Below are positions 11,301-19,642 of a stretch of 64,000 nucleotides of DNA, in pieces. Every line of letters starts with the position of its first letter. Position 1 is the stretch's first letter. A model generated the notes under the pieces. It searched no databases. It was not told where the DNA came from and worked only from the letters and a program-made list of their open reading frames with translations. The position numbers and the translations under genes were made by a program. The stretch is from positions 33,275-97,274 of the forward strand of contig NZ_AZVB01000021.1 of assembly GCF_000513995.1 (NCBI RefSeq). The letters run 5' to 3'. This DNA comes from Pseudoxanthomonas sp. J35 (GTDB lineage Bacteria; Pseudomonadota; Gammaproteobacteria; Xanthomonadales; Xanthomonadaceae).

Positions 11301-11522
11301 GGCGCGATCCCGCTGATGCTGTCCAGCGGCGCCGGCGCGGCCAGCCGCGAATCGATCGGCGTGGTGATCGTGTTCGGCGTGGCCTTCTCGACCCTGCTGT
11401 CGCTGTTCGTGGTGCCGGCGTTCTATGCGCTGCTGGCGCCGTACACGCGTTCGCCCGAGGCGGTGGCCCAGGAGCTGGAGAAGCTCGAGGCCGAGGTGCC
11501 GCCGGTGGGGGGCCATGGCTGA
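8397..11522 (+). CDS. RND multidrug efflux pump, inner-membrane permease (HAE1/AcrB type)
   Basis: 1041-residue proton-driven transporter of the hydrophobe/amphiphile efflux class. It starts with the usual N-terminal segment SIKRPVFATVMSLILIVLG, has the TM4 proton-relay segment SIGLVVDDAIVVLENCQRR with paired Asp residues, large periplasmic loops after TM1 and TM7, and the C-terminal half ending in LLSLFVVPAFYALL. Length and layout (12 TM, two tandem halves) are normal. It overlaps the next gene by 8 bp. Substrate cannot be told from sequence; the absence of HME-type metal motifs argues against a heavy-metal pump. Confidence 0.93.
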   Translation: MLLSDVSIKRPVFATVMSLILIVLGVVSFTRLPLRELPDVDPPVVSVDTTYTGASAAVVESRITQVLEDAISGIEGVDLITASSRNGRSDINIEFTLARDIEGAANDVRDAISRVANRLPEDVDPPRVSKQDSDSSPIMFLNLSDARLNAQQLTDYADRNLVDQFSSIDGVSSVFIGGGQRYAIRVWLDASALAARGLTAEDVRTALRRENLELPGGSIESRDREFALRVMRGYRTPESFESLVVGKGGDGHVITLGEVARVELASEERRAFYHGNGVPQVGLAIVATSTANSLEVGRNVRALAEKVSQTLPEGMQLTVAYDSTVFTDAAVEEVYKTLVEAIVLVLLVVFVFLGSVRAALIPAVTVPVCVTAAFLALYAAGFSINQLTLLSLVLSIGLVVDDAIVVLENCQRRVDLGEPPLLAARRGTTQVAFAVIATTLVLIAVFLPIAFMQGNTGRLFRELAVAVAGAVAISGFVALTLTPMMCSILLRPHTRRAGFNNWVNDRLDGLTRRYRGLVAKVVGRGWLLAALMLATFAASSVLFKLVPSELAPAEDRGDFNVTVTGPEGAGFDYLVTQMTEIEKRLLAYSGEDGPVARVIIRVPGGFGGQGANMNTGRATIFLKPWDQRDVTTQQVMQDVLGRLSDIPGVRVTAEMRQGLVRGFGRPVQFVLRGPTYETLAQWRDRMLLRMEENRNLVNIDSDYKETVPQIRVEIDKARAADLGVPVEAIGSTLQTMLGSLRAGTWEMDGEEYYVIMQAPLENRRSLDDIAGLYVRSTTSGQLVPLSNLVTMTEHAEASALSRFNRMRAVTLSAGLAPGYTVGEALEYLRTIAAEELPPEAQFDYRGESREFMRSSGAVFFTFGMALLVVFLVLAAQFESFLHPLVIMLTVPLAMLGALLGLAIWGVSLNLYSQIGIVMLVGLAAKNGILIVEFANQLRDEGRAVAEAIVEAAAVRLRPILMTSVAMICGAIPLMLSSGAGAASRESIGVVIVFGVAFSTLLSLFVVPAFYALLAPYTRSPEAVAQELEKLEAEVPPVGGHG

Positions 11523-12099
11523 GCGGCCGGCCGCGACCGGGGCGGCCGGATACCGTGCCGGCACCGGCTTCGATCCGGGGTTCCGCCTGGCGGGCGACGG
11601 TTTCGTGCTGCGGCCGTGGCGGCACGACGACCTGGAGGCGCTGCTGCGCCATGCCGACGATCCGGCGGTGGCGCGCGGGCTCAGCGACCGCTTTCCGAGC
11701 CCGTACACGCGCGCCGACGGCGAGGCCTTCCTGGCCGGCAAGGTGGTCGACTTCGCCGGACCGCTGCTGGCGATCGAGGCCGCTGGCGAGGCCTGTGGCG
11801 GGATAGGCATGCGACCAGGCCGCGATGCCCGTCCCGGCGTGGCCGAACTGGGTTACTGGCTGGGCCGCGCGCACTGGGGCCGCGGGCTCATGACCCGGGT
11901 GGTCGCGTGCTACCTCGACTGGCTGGTGCCGGCGCTGGGGTTGCACCGGGTCGAGGCGGTGGTGCTGGACTCCAACCCGGCCTCGGCGCGGGTGCTGGAG
12001 AAGAACGGCTTCCGCCAGCAGGGCGTGCGCCGCGCCGCCCTGCGGCGGGCCGAAGGCATGCACGACCTCGGGCTGTTCGTCCGCGACCGGGCGGGCTGA
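11515..12099 (+). CDS. GNAT family N-acetyltransferase (RimJ/RimL-like)
   Basis: 194-residue acetyltransferase with the RimJ/RimL/SpeG-like fold: LRPWRHDDLEALLRHADDPAVAR at the N-terminus, GYWLGRAHWGRGLMTRVV as the acetyl-CoA pyrophosphate-binding segment, and VLDSNPASARVLEKNGFRQQGVRR as the last conserved block. ATG at 11515 overlaps the end of the RND pump gene by 8 bp, so it is likely cotranscribed and coupled. Targets in this family include ribosomal proteins, antibiotics and small amines; nothing here narrows it down. Confidence 0.85.
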   Translation: MAERPAATGAAGYRAGTGFDPGFRLAGDGFVLRPWRHDDLEALLRHADDPAVARGLSDRFPSPYTRADGEAFLAGKVVDFAGPLLAIEAAGEACGGIGMRPGRDARPGVAELGYWLGRAHWGRGLMTRVVACYLDWLVPALGLHRVEAVVLDSNPASARVLEKNGFRQQGVRRAALRRAEGMHDLGLFVRDRAG

Positions 12100-12204
12100 G
12101 CTCCCCCCCGGGCGCCTCGCGCGGCGGTTCCGTCGACGGCCGGCCGTTCCCCCGCCGGCCGGCGTGGGCCATGATGCGGCGTCCCAACGCCTCGGGGTGG
12201 TCCC

Positions 12205-13408
12205 ATGGGGAAGGTGGAACACGCGTCGCGCATGGAGTCGCTGGATGCCCTGCGCGGGTTCGCCCTGTTCGGGATCTTCATCGTGCACATGCCCGAGCTG
12301 TTCGAGCTGTACTGGGCGAAGCCGGCCACCGATCCGCTGCAGCTGGCGGTGCACGACACCGTCTGGCTGCTGTTCGCGGGCAAGGCCTTCGCCCTGCTGG
12401 CGCTGTGCTTCGGGGTCAGCTTCTTCATCATCATGGACCGCGCGGCGCGCCGCGGCATCGACTTCACCGGCCGCTTCGTCTGGCGCCTGGCGCTGCTGGG
12501 CCTGCTGCACGGCGTCTGGTACCGCGGCGACGTGCTCGAGGTGCTGGCGGTGATGGGCCTGTTCCTGCTGCCGTTCCACCTCGTCCGTTCCAACCGGGTG
12601 CTGCTCGTGGTGGCGGCGTTCTTCCTCCTGCAGCCGCTGATGCTGGTGCGCATCGTCGCCGGCCTGCGCGGCGCGGACTGGCCAACCAGCCGCTGCAGTA
12701 CTGGAGCGCGACCATCCCGGAGGTCTACCTGCACGGCGGCTTCGCGGAGACCGTGCGCATGAACCTGGCCGACGGCCATGGCTTCAAGTGGCTCTTCATG
12801 TACGAGTCCGGGCGGCTGAGCCAGATCCTCGGGCTGTCGCTGGTGGGCATGGTGCTCGGGCGGATCGGCTTCTTCGAACGGCCGGCGCGGTTCGCCACCG
12901 CGCGCTGGGTGGGCCTGGCGGTGGCGCTGGCCGTGGCGGTGGCGCTGTACTTCGGCCGCGACGCGCTGGTCGCGCGGGTGCCCGGCAGCGAGGCGATGCC
13001 GATGCCGCGGGCGATGGCCAATGCGCTGCTGGGCAGCCTGTTGGACCTGGCGGTGATGGCGGCCTCGATGCTCGCCTTCCTGATCGCCTACCACGGGGCG
13101 TCCGGGCCCGCCCTGCGCATGCTGGCCCGGCCGGGCGCATGACCCTGACTCTGTACGTGGCGCAGTCGCTGGTGTTCGTGCCGGTGTTCTACGGCTACGG
13201 CCTGGGCCTGTGGGCCAGCATGACCCAGGTCCAGGCGGTGCTGCTGGGGCTGGCCGGCTTCGCCGCGCAGCTGCTGTTCGCCCACCTGTGGTTCCGGCGC
13301 TTCTACTACGGACCGCTGGAATGGCTGTGGCGGGCAGGCACCTGGCTGACCTGGAAAGTGCCGATGGTCAGGCCGGCCACGCCGCGCGGCGCCGCCGAAG
13401 CGGGCTGA
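12205..13408 (+). pseudogene. DUF418/YeiB-type membrane protein, disrupted by two frameshifts
   Basis: Three successive reading frames together spell one complete DUF418 protein of about 400 residues. Segment 1 (12205 to about 12680) has MESLDALRGFALFGIFIVHM and several TM helices. Segment 2 (about 12681-13138) begins ANQPLQYWSATIPEVYLHGG. Segment 3 (about 13139-13408) begins MTLTLYVAQSLVF and ends with YYGPLEWLWRAGTWLTW, the DUF418 C-terminal hallmark. Both joins are repaired by adding one G: near 12680 (gactgg|gccaac) and near 13134 (ccgggg|cgcatg, restoring GRMTLTLYVAQS). Each looks like a single-base loss in a short G-run. Either two sequencing errors or a very recent pseudogene. Function of intact relatives is unknown (proposed membrane transport). 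Confidence 0.85.
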
Positions 13409-13472
13409 GGGCGTACCGGTCGCGCCGGGTGGCTGCGTTCGGGCGCCACTTGCGGTTATCTTGCGTGGCTAC

Positions 13473-13493
13473 GCGCGCAGGCTCCCTGCGCGC
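13473..13493. terminator. Hairpin after the DUF418 gene, no clear U-tract
   Basis: GCGCGCAGG (13473-13481) and CCTGCGCGC (13485-13493) form a perfect 9-bp stem with a 3-nt loop, followed only by TTCC. It lies between the DUF418 gene and the symporter gene. May terminate or punctuate transcription. Confidence 0.35.
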
Positions 13494-13537
13494 TTCCCGT
13501 TCCTGACCCGCCTTCCGGCGACCGGAGATCCTTCATC

Positions 13538-15043
13538 GTGGAAGCCTTTCTCAACTGGCTCAACAGCATCATCTGGAGCAACGCGCTGATCGCGCTGTGC
13601 CTGGGCGCCGGCCTGTGGTTCACCTTCCGCACCCGCGCCATGCAGCTGCGCGGGTTCGCGGAGATGTGCCGCCTGACCGTGACCGGACAGAAGTCCGAGG
13701 CCGGCGTGTCCTCGTTCCAGGCGCTGGCCATCTCGATGGCCGGGCGCATGGGCATCGGCAACATCGCCGGCGTGGCCACAGCGATTGCCTATGGCGGCCC
13801 GGGCGCGGTGTTCTGGATGTGGGTGATGGGCTTCCTCGGCGCCTCGACCTCGTACATCGAGTGCACCCTGGCGCAGATCTACAAGGAGAAGGACGCCGAG
13901 GGGCGCTACCGCGGCGGCCCTGCGTACTACATCGAGAAGGCGATGGGCCTGAAGTGGTACGCGGTGGTCTTCGCCGTCGCCACCGTGGTCGCCACCGGCC
14001 TGCTGCTGCCGGGCGTGCAGGCCAACGCCATCGCCGACAGCGCCAGCGGCGTGCTGTGCAGCGGCGACGGCGCCCTGTGCGGCAGCCTCGGCGGCGCCGG
14101 CATGCTCAAGCTGTGGATCGGCCTGGCCGTGGCCGTGCTGCTGGGCCTGATCATCTTCGGCGGCATCAAGCGCATCGCCGCGTTCGCCGAGCTGGTGGTG
14201 CCGTTCATGGCGCTGGCCTTCATCCTGATGGCGATCACCGTGATGGCGCTCAACCTGGACAAGGTGCCGGCGATGTTCGCCGACATCTTCACCAGCGCCT
14301 TCGGCGCGCACGCCGCGTTCGGCGCGATCCTCGGCCAGGCCATCGCCTGGGGCGTCAAGCGCGGCGTCTACGCCAACGAGGCCGGCCAGGGCACCGGCCC
14401 GCATGCGGCGGCCGCGGCCGAGGTCTCGCACCCGGCCAAGCAGGGCTACGTGCAGGCCTTCGCGATCTACTTCGACACCATGCTGGTGTGCACCTCGACC
14501 GCGTTCCTGCTGCTGTCCACCGGCATGTACAACACCTTCCGGGTGATCAAGGAAGCGGGCGCGGAAAAGCTCGAGGCGGTGTTCACCGGCGTGCCCGGCG
14601 TACTGCCCTCCGAGGGCGCGCAGTTCACCCAGGCGGCGGTGGAATCGGTGCTGCCGGGCTGGGGCGCCGGCTTCGTGGCGCTGGCGCTGTTCTTCTTCGC
14701 CTTCACCACGATCATGGCCTACTACTACATGGCCGAGACCAACCTCACCTACCTGGCCGGCGTGCGCAAGACCCACCCGCTGGCCACCTTCCTGCTGCGC
14801 ATCGGCATCATCGGCATGGTCGTGTTCGGCGCGTACCACAACGCGGCCACCGCCTGGACCCTGGGCGATATCGGCGTCGGCGTGATGGCATGGCTGAACA
14901 TCATCGCCATCCTGATCCTGCAGAAGCCGGCGCTGCTGGCGCTGCGCGACTACGAGCGCCAGAAGAAGCTGGGCCTGGACCCGGTGTTCGATCCGGATGC
15001 CGTGGGGGTGCGCAACGCCGACTTCTGGAAGAGCCGCACCTGA
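13538..15043 (+). CDS. Sodium:alanine/glycine symporter (AgcS family)
   Basis: 501-residue inner-membrane amino-acid:Na+ symporter. Family motifs: VSSFQALAISMAGRMGIGNIAGVATAIAYGGPGAVFWMW (the AGCS signature; GxGNIAGV), RGGPAYYIEKAMGLKW, and GVKRGVYANEAGQGTGPHAAAAAEVSHP. The start is a GTG at 13538 with GGAG about 10 bp upstream. The stop is followed after one base by the start of the next gene, so the two are probably cotranscribed. Alanine and glycine are the usual substrates; this is inferred from the family only. Confidence 0.92.
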   Translation: MEAFLNWLNSIIWSNALIALCLGAGLWFTFRTRAMQLRGFAEMCRLTVTGQKSEAGVSSFQALAISMAGRMGIGNIAGVATAIAYGGPGAVFWMWVMGFLGASTSYIECTLAQIYKEKDAEGRYRGGPAYYIEKAMGLKWYAVVFAVATVVATGLLLPGVQANAIADSASGVLCSGDGALCGSLGGAGMLKLWIGLAVAVLLGLIIFGGIKRIAAFAELVVPFMALAFILMAITVMALNLDKVPAMFADIFTSAFGAHAAFGAILGQAIAWGVKRGVYANEAGQGTGPHAAAAAEVSHPAKQGYVQAFAIYFDTMLVCTSTAFLLLSTGMYNTFRVIKEAGAEKLEAVFTGVPGVLPSEGAQFTQAAVESVLPGWGAGFVALALFFFAFTTIMAYYYMAETNLTYLAGVRKTHPLATFLLRIGIIGMVVFGAYHNAATAWTLGDIGVGVMAWLNIIAILILQKPALLALRDYERQKKLGLDPVFDPDAVGVRNADFWKSRT

Positions 15044-15044
15044 C

Positions 15045-15926
15045 ATGACTGGACCCTGGGACCGTGGACCGCGTCCGCCACGCCCACCGGGCGGCGCGCC
15101 GCGGTCGCGGCCGACGCCTGCCGGCCCGCGCGCACCGCGCCGGGCCACGCCGGAACAGGCGGCCGCCGGTTCCGGCGGCCAGGCGCCGCGGCCCGCGCGT
15201 CGCGAGGAGTTGCGCCTGTACGGGCTCAACGCGGTGGAGGCGGTGTTCCGCCGCCGCCCGGAGGCGATCCGCAAGGTCTACCTGGCCGAGGCGCGCATCC
15301 CGGTGCTGAAGCCGTTGCTGGCCTGGTGCGTGAAGCACCGGGTCGGCTACAGGGTGGTCGCCGACGAGGATCTGGAAAGGCTGGCGGCCAGCGCGCACCA
15401 CGAGGGCGTGGTCGCCGACGTGCAGCGCACAACGCCGCTGCCGCTGCAGGACTGGCTGGCCTCGCTGGCGCCGGGCGCGCCGGCGCTGGCGCTGTGGCTG
15501 GACGGCGTCGGCAATCCGCACAACTTCGGCGCGATCCTGCGCTCGGCCGCGCATTTCGGCGCGGCGGTGCTGCTGCCGCCGGCGTCGGAACTGGCCCTGT
15601 CCGGTGCCGCCGCGCGCGTGGCCGAAGGCGGCGCCGAAGCGGTGCCGCTGGTGCGCCTGCCGCAGACCGGCGCCGCGCTCGAGGCGCTGCGCGCCGCGGG
15701 CTTCCAGCTGGCGGCCACCGTCGTACGCGGGGGCGACAGCCTGTTCGCGGCGGAACTGCCGCCACGGCTGGTCTACGTGATGGGCGCCGAAGGCGAGGGC
15801 ATGGACCCGGCGCTGGCCGCGGCCTGCGACCGGCGCCTGTCGATCCCCGGCACCGGCGCGGTGGAGAGCCTCAACGTGGCCGCCGCCACCGCGGTGTTCC
15901 TCGCCCGCTGGGCGGCGCGCGGCTGA
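15045..15926 (+). CDS. SpoU/TrmH-family RNA 2'-O-methyltransferase
   Basis: 293-residue SAM-dependent RNA ribose methylase. A disordered Pro/Arg/Gly-rich N-terminus (about 1-55) is followed by a substrate-binding domain starting ELRLYGLNAVEAVFRRRPEAI (SpoU_sub_bind) and the knotted SPOUT domain. Motif 1 is LDGVGNPHNFGAILRSAAHFG, motif 2 YVMGAEGEGM, motif 3 SIPGTGAVESLNVAAATAVFL. The substrate-binding domain suggests an RlmB-like rRNA enzyme, but the exact nucleotide cannot be named. ATG at 15045, one base after the symporter stop. Its last 56 bp overlap the 3' end of the convergent GH97 gene. Confidence 0.88.
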   Translation: MTGPWDRGPRPPRPPGGAPRSRPTPAGPRAPRRATPEQAAAGSGGQAPRPARREELRLYGLNAVEAVFRRRPEAIRKVYLAEARIPVLKPLLAWCVKHRVGYRVVADEDLERLAASAHHEGVVADVQRTTPLPLQDWLASLAPGAPALALWLDGVGNPHNFGAILRSAAHFGAAVLLPPASELALSGAAARVAEGGAEAVPLVRLPQTGAALEALRAAGFQLAATVVRGGDSLFAAELPPRLVYVMGAEGEGMDPALAAACDRRLSIPGTGAVESLNVAAATAVFLARWAARG

Positions 15927-17976
15927 GGCCGCACGCTCCTCGGCGAATGCCCGCGGCATCCACCGCGGCGATGCGTGGCGACGGCGGCACCAGGTGCAGC
16001 ACCGCGCCGCCGCCGTTGGCCAGTTCGAGGCTGAGCCTGCGCCGGTCGGCATCGAGGCGTTCCTCCACGCGCCGTACGTCGGTCGGCAGCGCGCCGTCCA
16101 GCCACAGCGTGGCCTGCCAGTCCGCGGCGGGCAGGAAGTCCAGGTCCAGTTCCAGCGTGCGCGGCCGGTCGGTCATCGCGCCGATGTACCAGTCGCGGCC
16201 GCTGCGCCGCGCCACCACGATGTAGCGGCCGATCTCGCCGGCCAGCACCCGGGTCTCGTCCCAGCGGGCCGGCACCAGGCGCAGGAATTCCGCCCCGGGC
16301 GCGAGTCCGCCGCTGCCGTCGAGGTAGGCGTCGGGGCTGTCGGCGACCATCTGCAGGCCGCTTTCGTAGACCATGTACATCGCCAGCTGGTGGGCGCGCG
16401 TGCCCATCACCCGGGGCGCGTCGAACACCACCTGGAAGCGTTCCGGCGCCACGTTGCGGAACCCGCCCGGCGTGTAGTCCATCGGCCCCAGCAGCATGCG
16501 GGTGAACGGCAGGGTGAGGTTGTGCCCGGGGGTGATGCGCCGGCTCCACTTGTTGTACTCGGCGCCGAGCACCGCTTCGCTGGTGAGCAGGTTGGGCCAG
16601 GTGCGCTCGAGGCCGGTGGGCCGGTACATGCCGTGCAGGTCGAGCATCAGCCGGTGCTGCGCCGCGCTGCGCGCCATGCGGTGGATGAAGTCGACCATCT
16701 CCTGGTCGTCGCGTTCCATGAAGTCGACCTTGACCCCGTGCACGCCGAGTTCGCGGTAGCGCGCGAACACCGCGTCCATGCGCGGCTCCAGCGCCTTCCA
16801 GTGGTTCCACAGCCAGATGCCGACGCCGCGCTGGCGCGCGTAGACGATCACCGCCGCCAGGTCCAGCGCCGGCACCGCGCGGGTGATGTCGGCCTCCGGG
16901 TGGTAGCGGCCGTCGCCGCTGCTGCCCACGTACCAGCCGTCGTCGATGAGCATGTAGTCCAGGCCCAGCGCGGCGGCGTGGTCGATGTAGCGCCTGATCG
17001 TCGCCGTGTTCATGCCGGCGCCGGGCAGGTCGGGCGCGCGGCTGGCCGACCACCAGTCCCACGCGGCCTTGCCCGGGCGGATCCACGCGGTGTCCTGCAG
17101 CGGCGTGGGCGGGTTGAGGCTGGCGATGAGGCTGGATTCGACCAGCACGCCGGGGCTGTCGCCGATCATCAGCACGCGCCACGGCGTCAGGTGGCCGTTC
17201 GCCGCGACTTCCGCGCGCGGCAGGCGCACGGCGATGCCGGGCGCATCGAGGCGCGGCGACAGCTTCGCTTCCACGCCGAGGCGGCCGTCGCCGCGGCCGG
17301 CCAGGTACAGCGCGGCGTAGCGGTCCAGGTCGGCCTCGGCGATGGCGAAGGCGGTGCTGCCTTCGCCGCTGGCGCAGACCAGGGGCAGTTCGATGAGGTG
17401 GTGGGCGCGCAGGCGCGAGGCGTCGATGGGGTCGTACTCGCCCTCGTGGCTGGTGCCGAAGCGGCCGAGGTTGAGCGCGTGGCAGGCGTAGTCGCGCGGG
17501 AAGATGAAACCGGTGAGGTCCTGCTGCACGACCAGGTCGCCCTCGGCGGGCCGCGGCAGGCGGTAGCGCAGGGCGACGCCGTCGTCGTAGGCGCGCAGCA
17601 CCAGGCCGAGGACGCGGCCCTGTCCGTCGGCCAGGTCCACCTCCAGCTGGTTGTAGTGGTCGCGCGCCTGGCGGGTCTTGCCGGCGACCAGTTCGTAGCG
17701 GGAGTCGGTCTGCGAGCGGCGCGCGGCGGTGGCCTTCGTCCCGGGGCCGGGCCGGTCGATGCCGTCCATCCGCACGCCCAGCGGCGAGGGCGCGATCAGC
17801 GCCCGGCCATCGCGCTCGACCGCCCACGCGGGGGAGCCGTCGACGTCCGTCGCCAGGATGACCACGGTGCGGCCGTCGGGCGATTCCAGCCGCAGCGGTG
17901 GCGGCGCGGACGCGGAGGCCGGCGCGCAGGCCAGGCCGAGCAGCAGGGCGACGGCGGTACGCGGCAGGCGCGGCAT
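15871..17976 (-). CDS. Glycoside hydrolase family 97 (secreted alpha-glycosidase)
   Basis: 701-residue exported GH97 enzyme; family members are alpha-glucosidases or alpha-galactosidases. Signal peptide MPRLPRTAVALLLGLACAPASA from the ATG at 17976, with AGGGAG nine bases upstream. Domains: N-terminal beta-sandwich (about 25-290), catalytic TIM barrel (YMLIDDGWYVG, then IWLWNHWKALE, GVHGVKVDFMERDDQ, LMLDLHGMYRPTG, NLLTSEAVLGAEY), C-terminal beta domain. The Asp in KVDF occupies the position that I recall as the nucleophile in retaining GH97 members, which would point to an alpha-galactosidase-like mechanism rather than the SusB inverting type; this is inference. The end overlaps the convergent methylase gene by 56 bp, and the last 30 residues are low-complexity. 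Confidence 0.87.
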   Translation of the reverse strand: MPRLPRTAVALLLGLACAPASASAPPPLRLESPDGRTVVILATDVDGSPAWAVERDGRALIAPSPLGVRMDGIDRPGPGTKATAARRSQTDSRYELVAGKTRQARDHYNQLEVDLADGQGRVLGLVLRAYDDGVALRYRLPRPAEGDLVVQQDLTGFIFPRDYACHALNLGRFGTSHEGEYDPIDASRLRAHHLIELPLVCASGEGSTAFAIAEADLDRYAALYLAGRGDGRLGVEAKLSPRLDAPGIAVRLPRAEVAANGHLTPWRVLMIGDSPGVLVESSLIASLNPPTPLQDTAWIRPGKAAWDWWSASRAPDLPGAGMNTATIRRYIDHAAALGLDYMLIDDGWYVGSSGDGRYHPEADITRAVPALDLAAVIVYARQRGVGIWLWNHWKALEPRMDAVFARYRELGVHGVKVDFMERDDQEMVDFIHRMARSAAQHRLMLDLHGMYRPTGLERTWPNLLTSEAVLGAEYNKWSRRITPGHNLTLPFTRMLLGPMDYTPGGFRNVAPERFQVVFDAPRVMGTRAHQLAMYMVYESGLQMVADSPDAYLDGSGGLAPGAEFLRLVPARWDETRVLAGEIGRYIVVARRSGRDWYIGAMTDRPRTLELDLDFLPAADWQATLWLDGALPTDVRRVEERLDADRRRLSLELANGGGAVLHLVPPSPRIAAVDAAGIRRGACGLSRAPPSGRGTPRWRRPR

Positions 17977-18112
17977 CGGAAGCTCCCTTCCCGGAGGAGG
18001 ACAGGAGCGTACCCGCCATCGTGGACGGTGTCTGGAATAGCTCGCCGGCGCATCCGGCATAGGCTCAACGCGCAAGCGCGGGGTGCGTCGCCGCGCGGGC
18101 GACGCGTTGCGT

Positions 18113-18140
18113 GGAGCCGGCCGGCATGCCCGCCGGCTCC
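18113..18140. terminator. Hairpin between M28 peptidase and GH97 genes
   Basis: GGAGCCGGC (18113-18121) pairs with GCCGGCTCC (18132-18140), a perfect 9-bp stem with a 10-nt loop, 13 bp after the peptidase stop codon on the minus strand. No T-run follows in either direction, so it may be a transcript-end stabiliser rather than an intrinsic terminator. Confidence 0.35.
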
Positions 18141-18153
18141 TCGGTGTCGCGGA

Positions 18154-19548
18154 TTACTTCGCCGGTGCCGCTTCCTTCACCTGGCTGCCGAAGTCACCTT
18201 CCGCTTCCGCGGCGAGGAAGGCGAACACGGCGTAGGCGGCGACGTTCTGCGCCAGCGCCGCCGGGTCGATCTTGTCGAGGGTGTCATCGGCGGTGTGGTG
18301 CAGGTCGAAGTAGTCGCTGCCGTCCTGGGCCAGCCAGGCCCAGGTCACGCCCTTGGCCGCCAGCGGGATGATATCCGGGCCCGGGCCGCCCTTGTCCGGG
18401 GCGTACTCGATGCCCAGCGGCGCCAGCGCCTGGGCGATCTGCGCGGTGGCCGCGCGCGCGTGTTCCGGCGCGCCGGTGTTGAAGGCGTAGATGCGGCCGG
18501 CGCCGAAGTCGCTCTCGGCGGCCAGCTGGTGGAGGTTGGCCTCGGCCGCATGCGCGGCGGCGTAGGCCTTGCCGCCGTGCAGGCCCTGTTCCTCGTTGGC
18601 GTAGGCCACTACGCGGATGCTGCGCGCCGGGCGCTGCGGCAGGCCGGCGATCAGCTTCGCCGCGGCCATGGTGATGCCGATGCCGGCGGCGTCGTCGACC
18701 GCGCCGGTGCCCAGGTCCCAGGAGTCGAGGTGGCCGCTGATCAGCACCACTTCCTCCGGGCGGCGGCTGCCGGTGATCTCGCCGATCACGTTCTGCGAGG
18801 TATAGGTGCCGTCCCAGCCGGCGTCGATGGCCAGGCGCAGCTTCACCGGCCCGCGCGCGACCAGGCGCGCCAGCTGCTCGGCGTCGGGAATGCTCAGCGC
18901 CGCCGAGGGCACCGGGGTCAGGCCGTCGTCGAAGCGGGTGATGCCGGTGTGCGGCACGCGGTGGCTGTCGGTGCCGGCCGAACGCATCAGGAAGCCGGCG
19001 GCGCCCTTGCGGATCGCCAGCGACGGGCCCTTGGACCGCACCGCGCTGCCCGGGCCGTAGCCGCTGCCGTCGCGCGCGGCGGTCATGCGGTAGTCGACGA
19101 AGGCGATCTTGCCGGCCAGCGAACCTTCCGGCGCGGCCTCCAGCGCGGCCAGGTCGGCGAAGCGCACGACCTCGCCTTCGACGGTGCCGCCCGGGCTGCC
19201 GCCCAGCGCGGTGATCGCCAGCGGCTGCGCATGCTTGCCGAGCACGGTCAGGCTCTCGCTGCGGCGCTCCCACTTCGGGAAGGTCACCGGCTCGGTCCAC
19301 ACGCGGTCGAAGCCCAGTTCGCGGAACTTGGCCTGCGCCCAGGCCACGGCGCGCGCATCGGCCTCGCTGCCGGCCAGGCGCGGCCCGACCTCGGTGGTCA
19401 GCGATTCGGTGACCTTCCAGGCGGTGTCGTCGGCCAGCGCACGCTCGCGCAGCTGCGCGGCCTGCTGCAGGGCGTGGTCCGGGATGCGGGTTTCGGCGGC
19501 GCTGGCCACGAGTGGGACCAGCAGGGCGGCGAGCAGTGCAAGGCGCAT
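18154..19548 (-). CDS. Secreted M28-family zinc aminopeptidase/carboxypeptidase
   Basis: 464-residue exported metallopeptidase with signal peptide MRLALLAALLVPLVASA. The zinc ligands of M28 are visible in order: His in LISGHLDSWDLG, Asp in GAVDDAAGIG, the Glu pair in YANEEQGLHGG, Asp in ESDFGAGR, and His in DLHHTADDTLD. A PA (protease-associated) insert lies at about 130-235. The layout resembles carboxypeptidase Q/aminopeptidase of the M28 group. It precedes the GH97 gene in the same direction, 177 bp away, with two hairpins between, so cotranscription is doubtful. Confidence 0.9.
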   Translation of the reverse strand: MRLALLAALLVPLVASAAETRIPDHALQQAAQLRERALADDTAWKVTESLTTEVGPRLAGSEADARAVAWAQAKFRELGFDRVWTEPVTFPKWERRSESLTVLGKHAQPLAITALGGSPGGTVEGEVVRFADLAALEAAPEGSLAGKIAFVDYRMTAARDGSGYGPGSAVRSKGPSLAIRKGAAGFLMRSAGTDSHRVPHTGITRFDDGLTPVPSAALSIPDAEQLARLVARGPVKLRLAIDAGWDGTYTSQNVIGEITGSRRPEEVVLISGHLDSWDLGTGAVDDAAGIGITMAAAKLIAGLPQRPARSIRVVAYANEEQGLHGGKAYAAAHAAEANLHQLAAESDFGAGRIYAFNTGAPEHARAATAQIAQALAPLGIEYAPDKGGPGPDIIPLAAKGVTWAWLAQDGSDYFDLHHTADDTLDKIDPAALAQNVAAYAVFAFLAAEAEGDFGSQVKEAAPAK

Positions 19549-19601
19549 GCGAACAGGGCTCCGGAAAGGAAGTCCCCGAGCCTAGCAGAGCCGCCTGGCG
19601 C

Positions 19602-19627
19602 GCTCCCGTGCGCATGGTCACGGGAGC
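19602..19627. terminator. Hairpin between mscL and M28 peptidase genes
   Basis: GCTCCCGTG (19602-19610) and CACGGGAGC (19619-19627) form a perfect 9-bp stem with an 8-nt loop, 15 bp beyond the mscL stop codon (minus strand). No U-tract. A likely transcript end for mscL. Confidence 0.4.
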
Positions 19628-19642
19628 ACACCAACGGGCGTA

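Noticed and set aside
9057..11810. 917-codon open frame opposite the RND pump
   Set aside because: Antisense to a fully conserved pump gene, His/Arg/Gln-rich composition, no recognisable domain; similar shadows occur opposite most long genes here.
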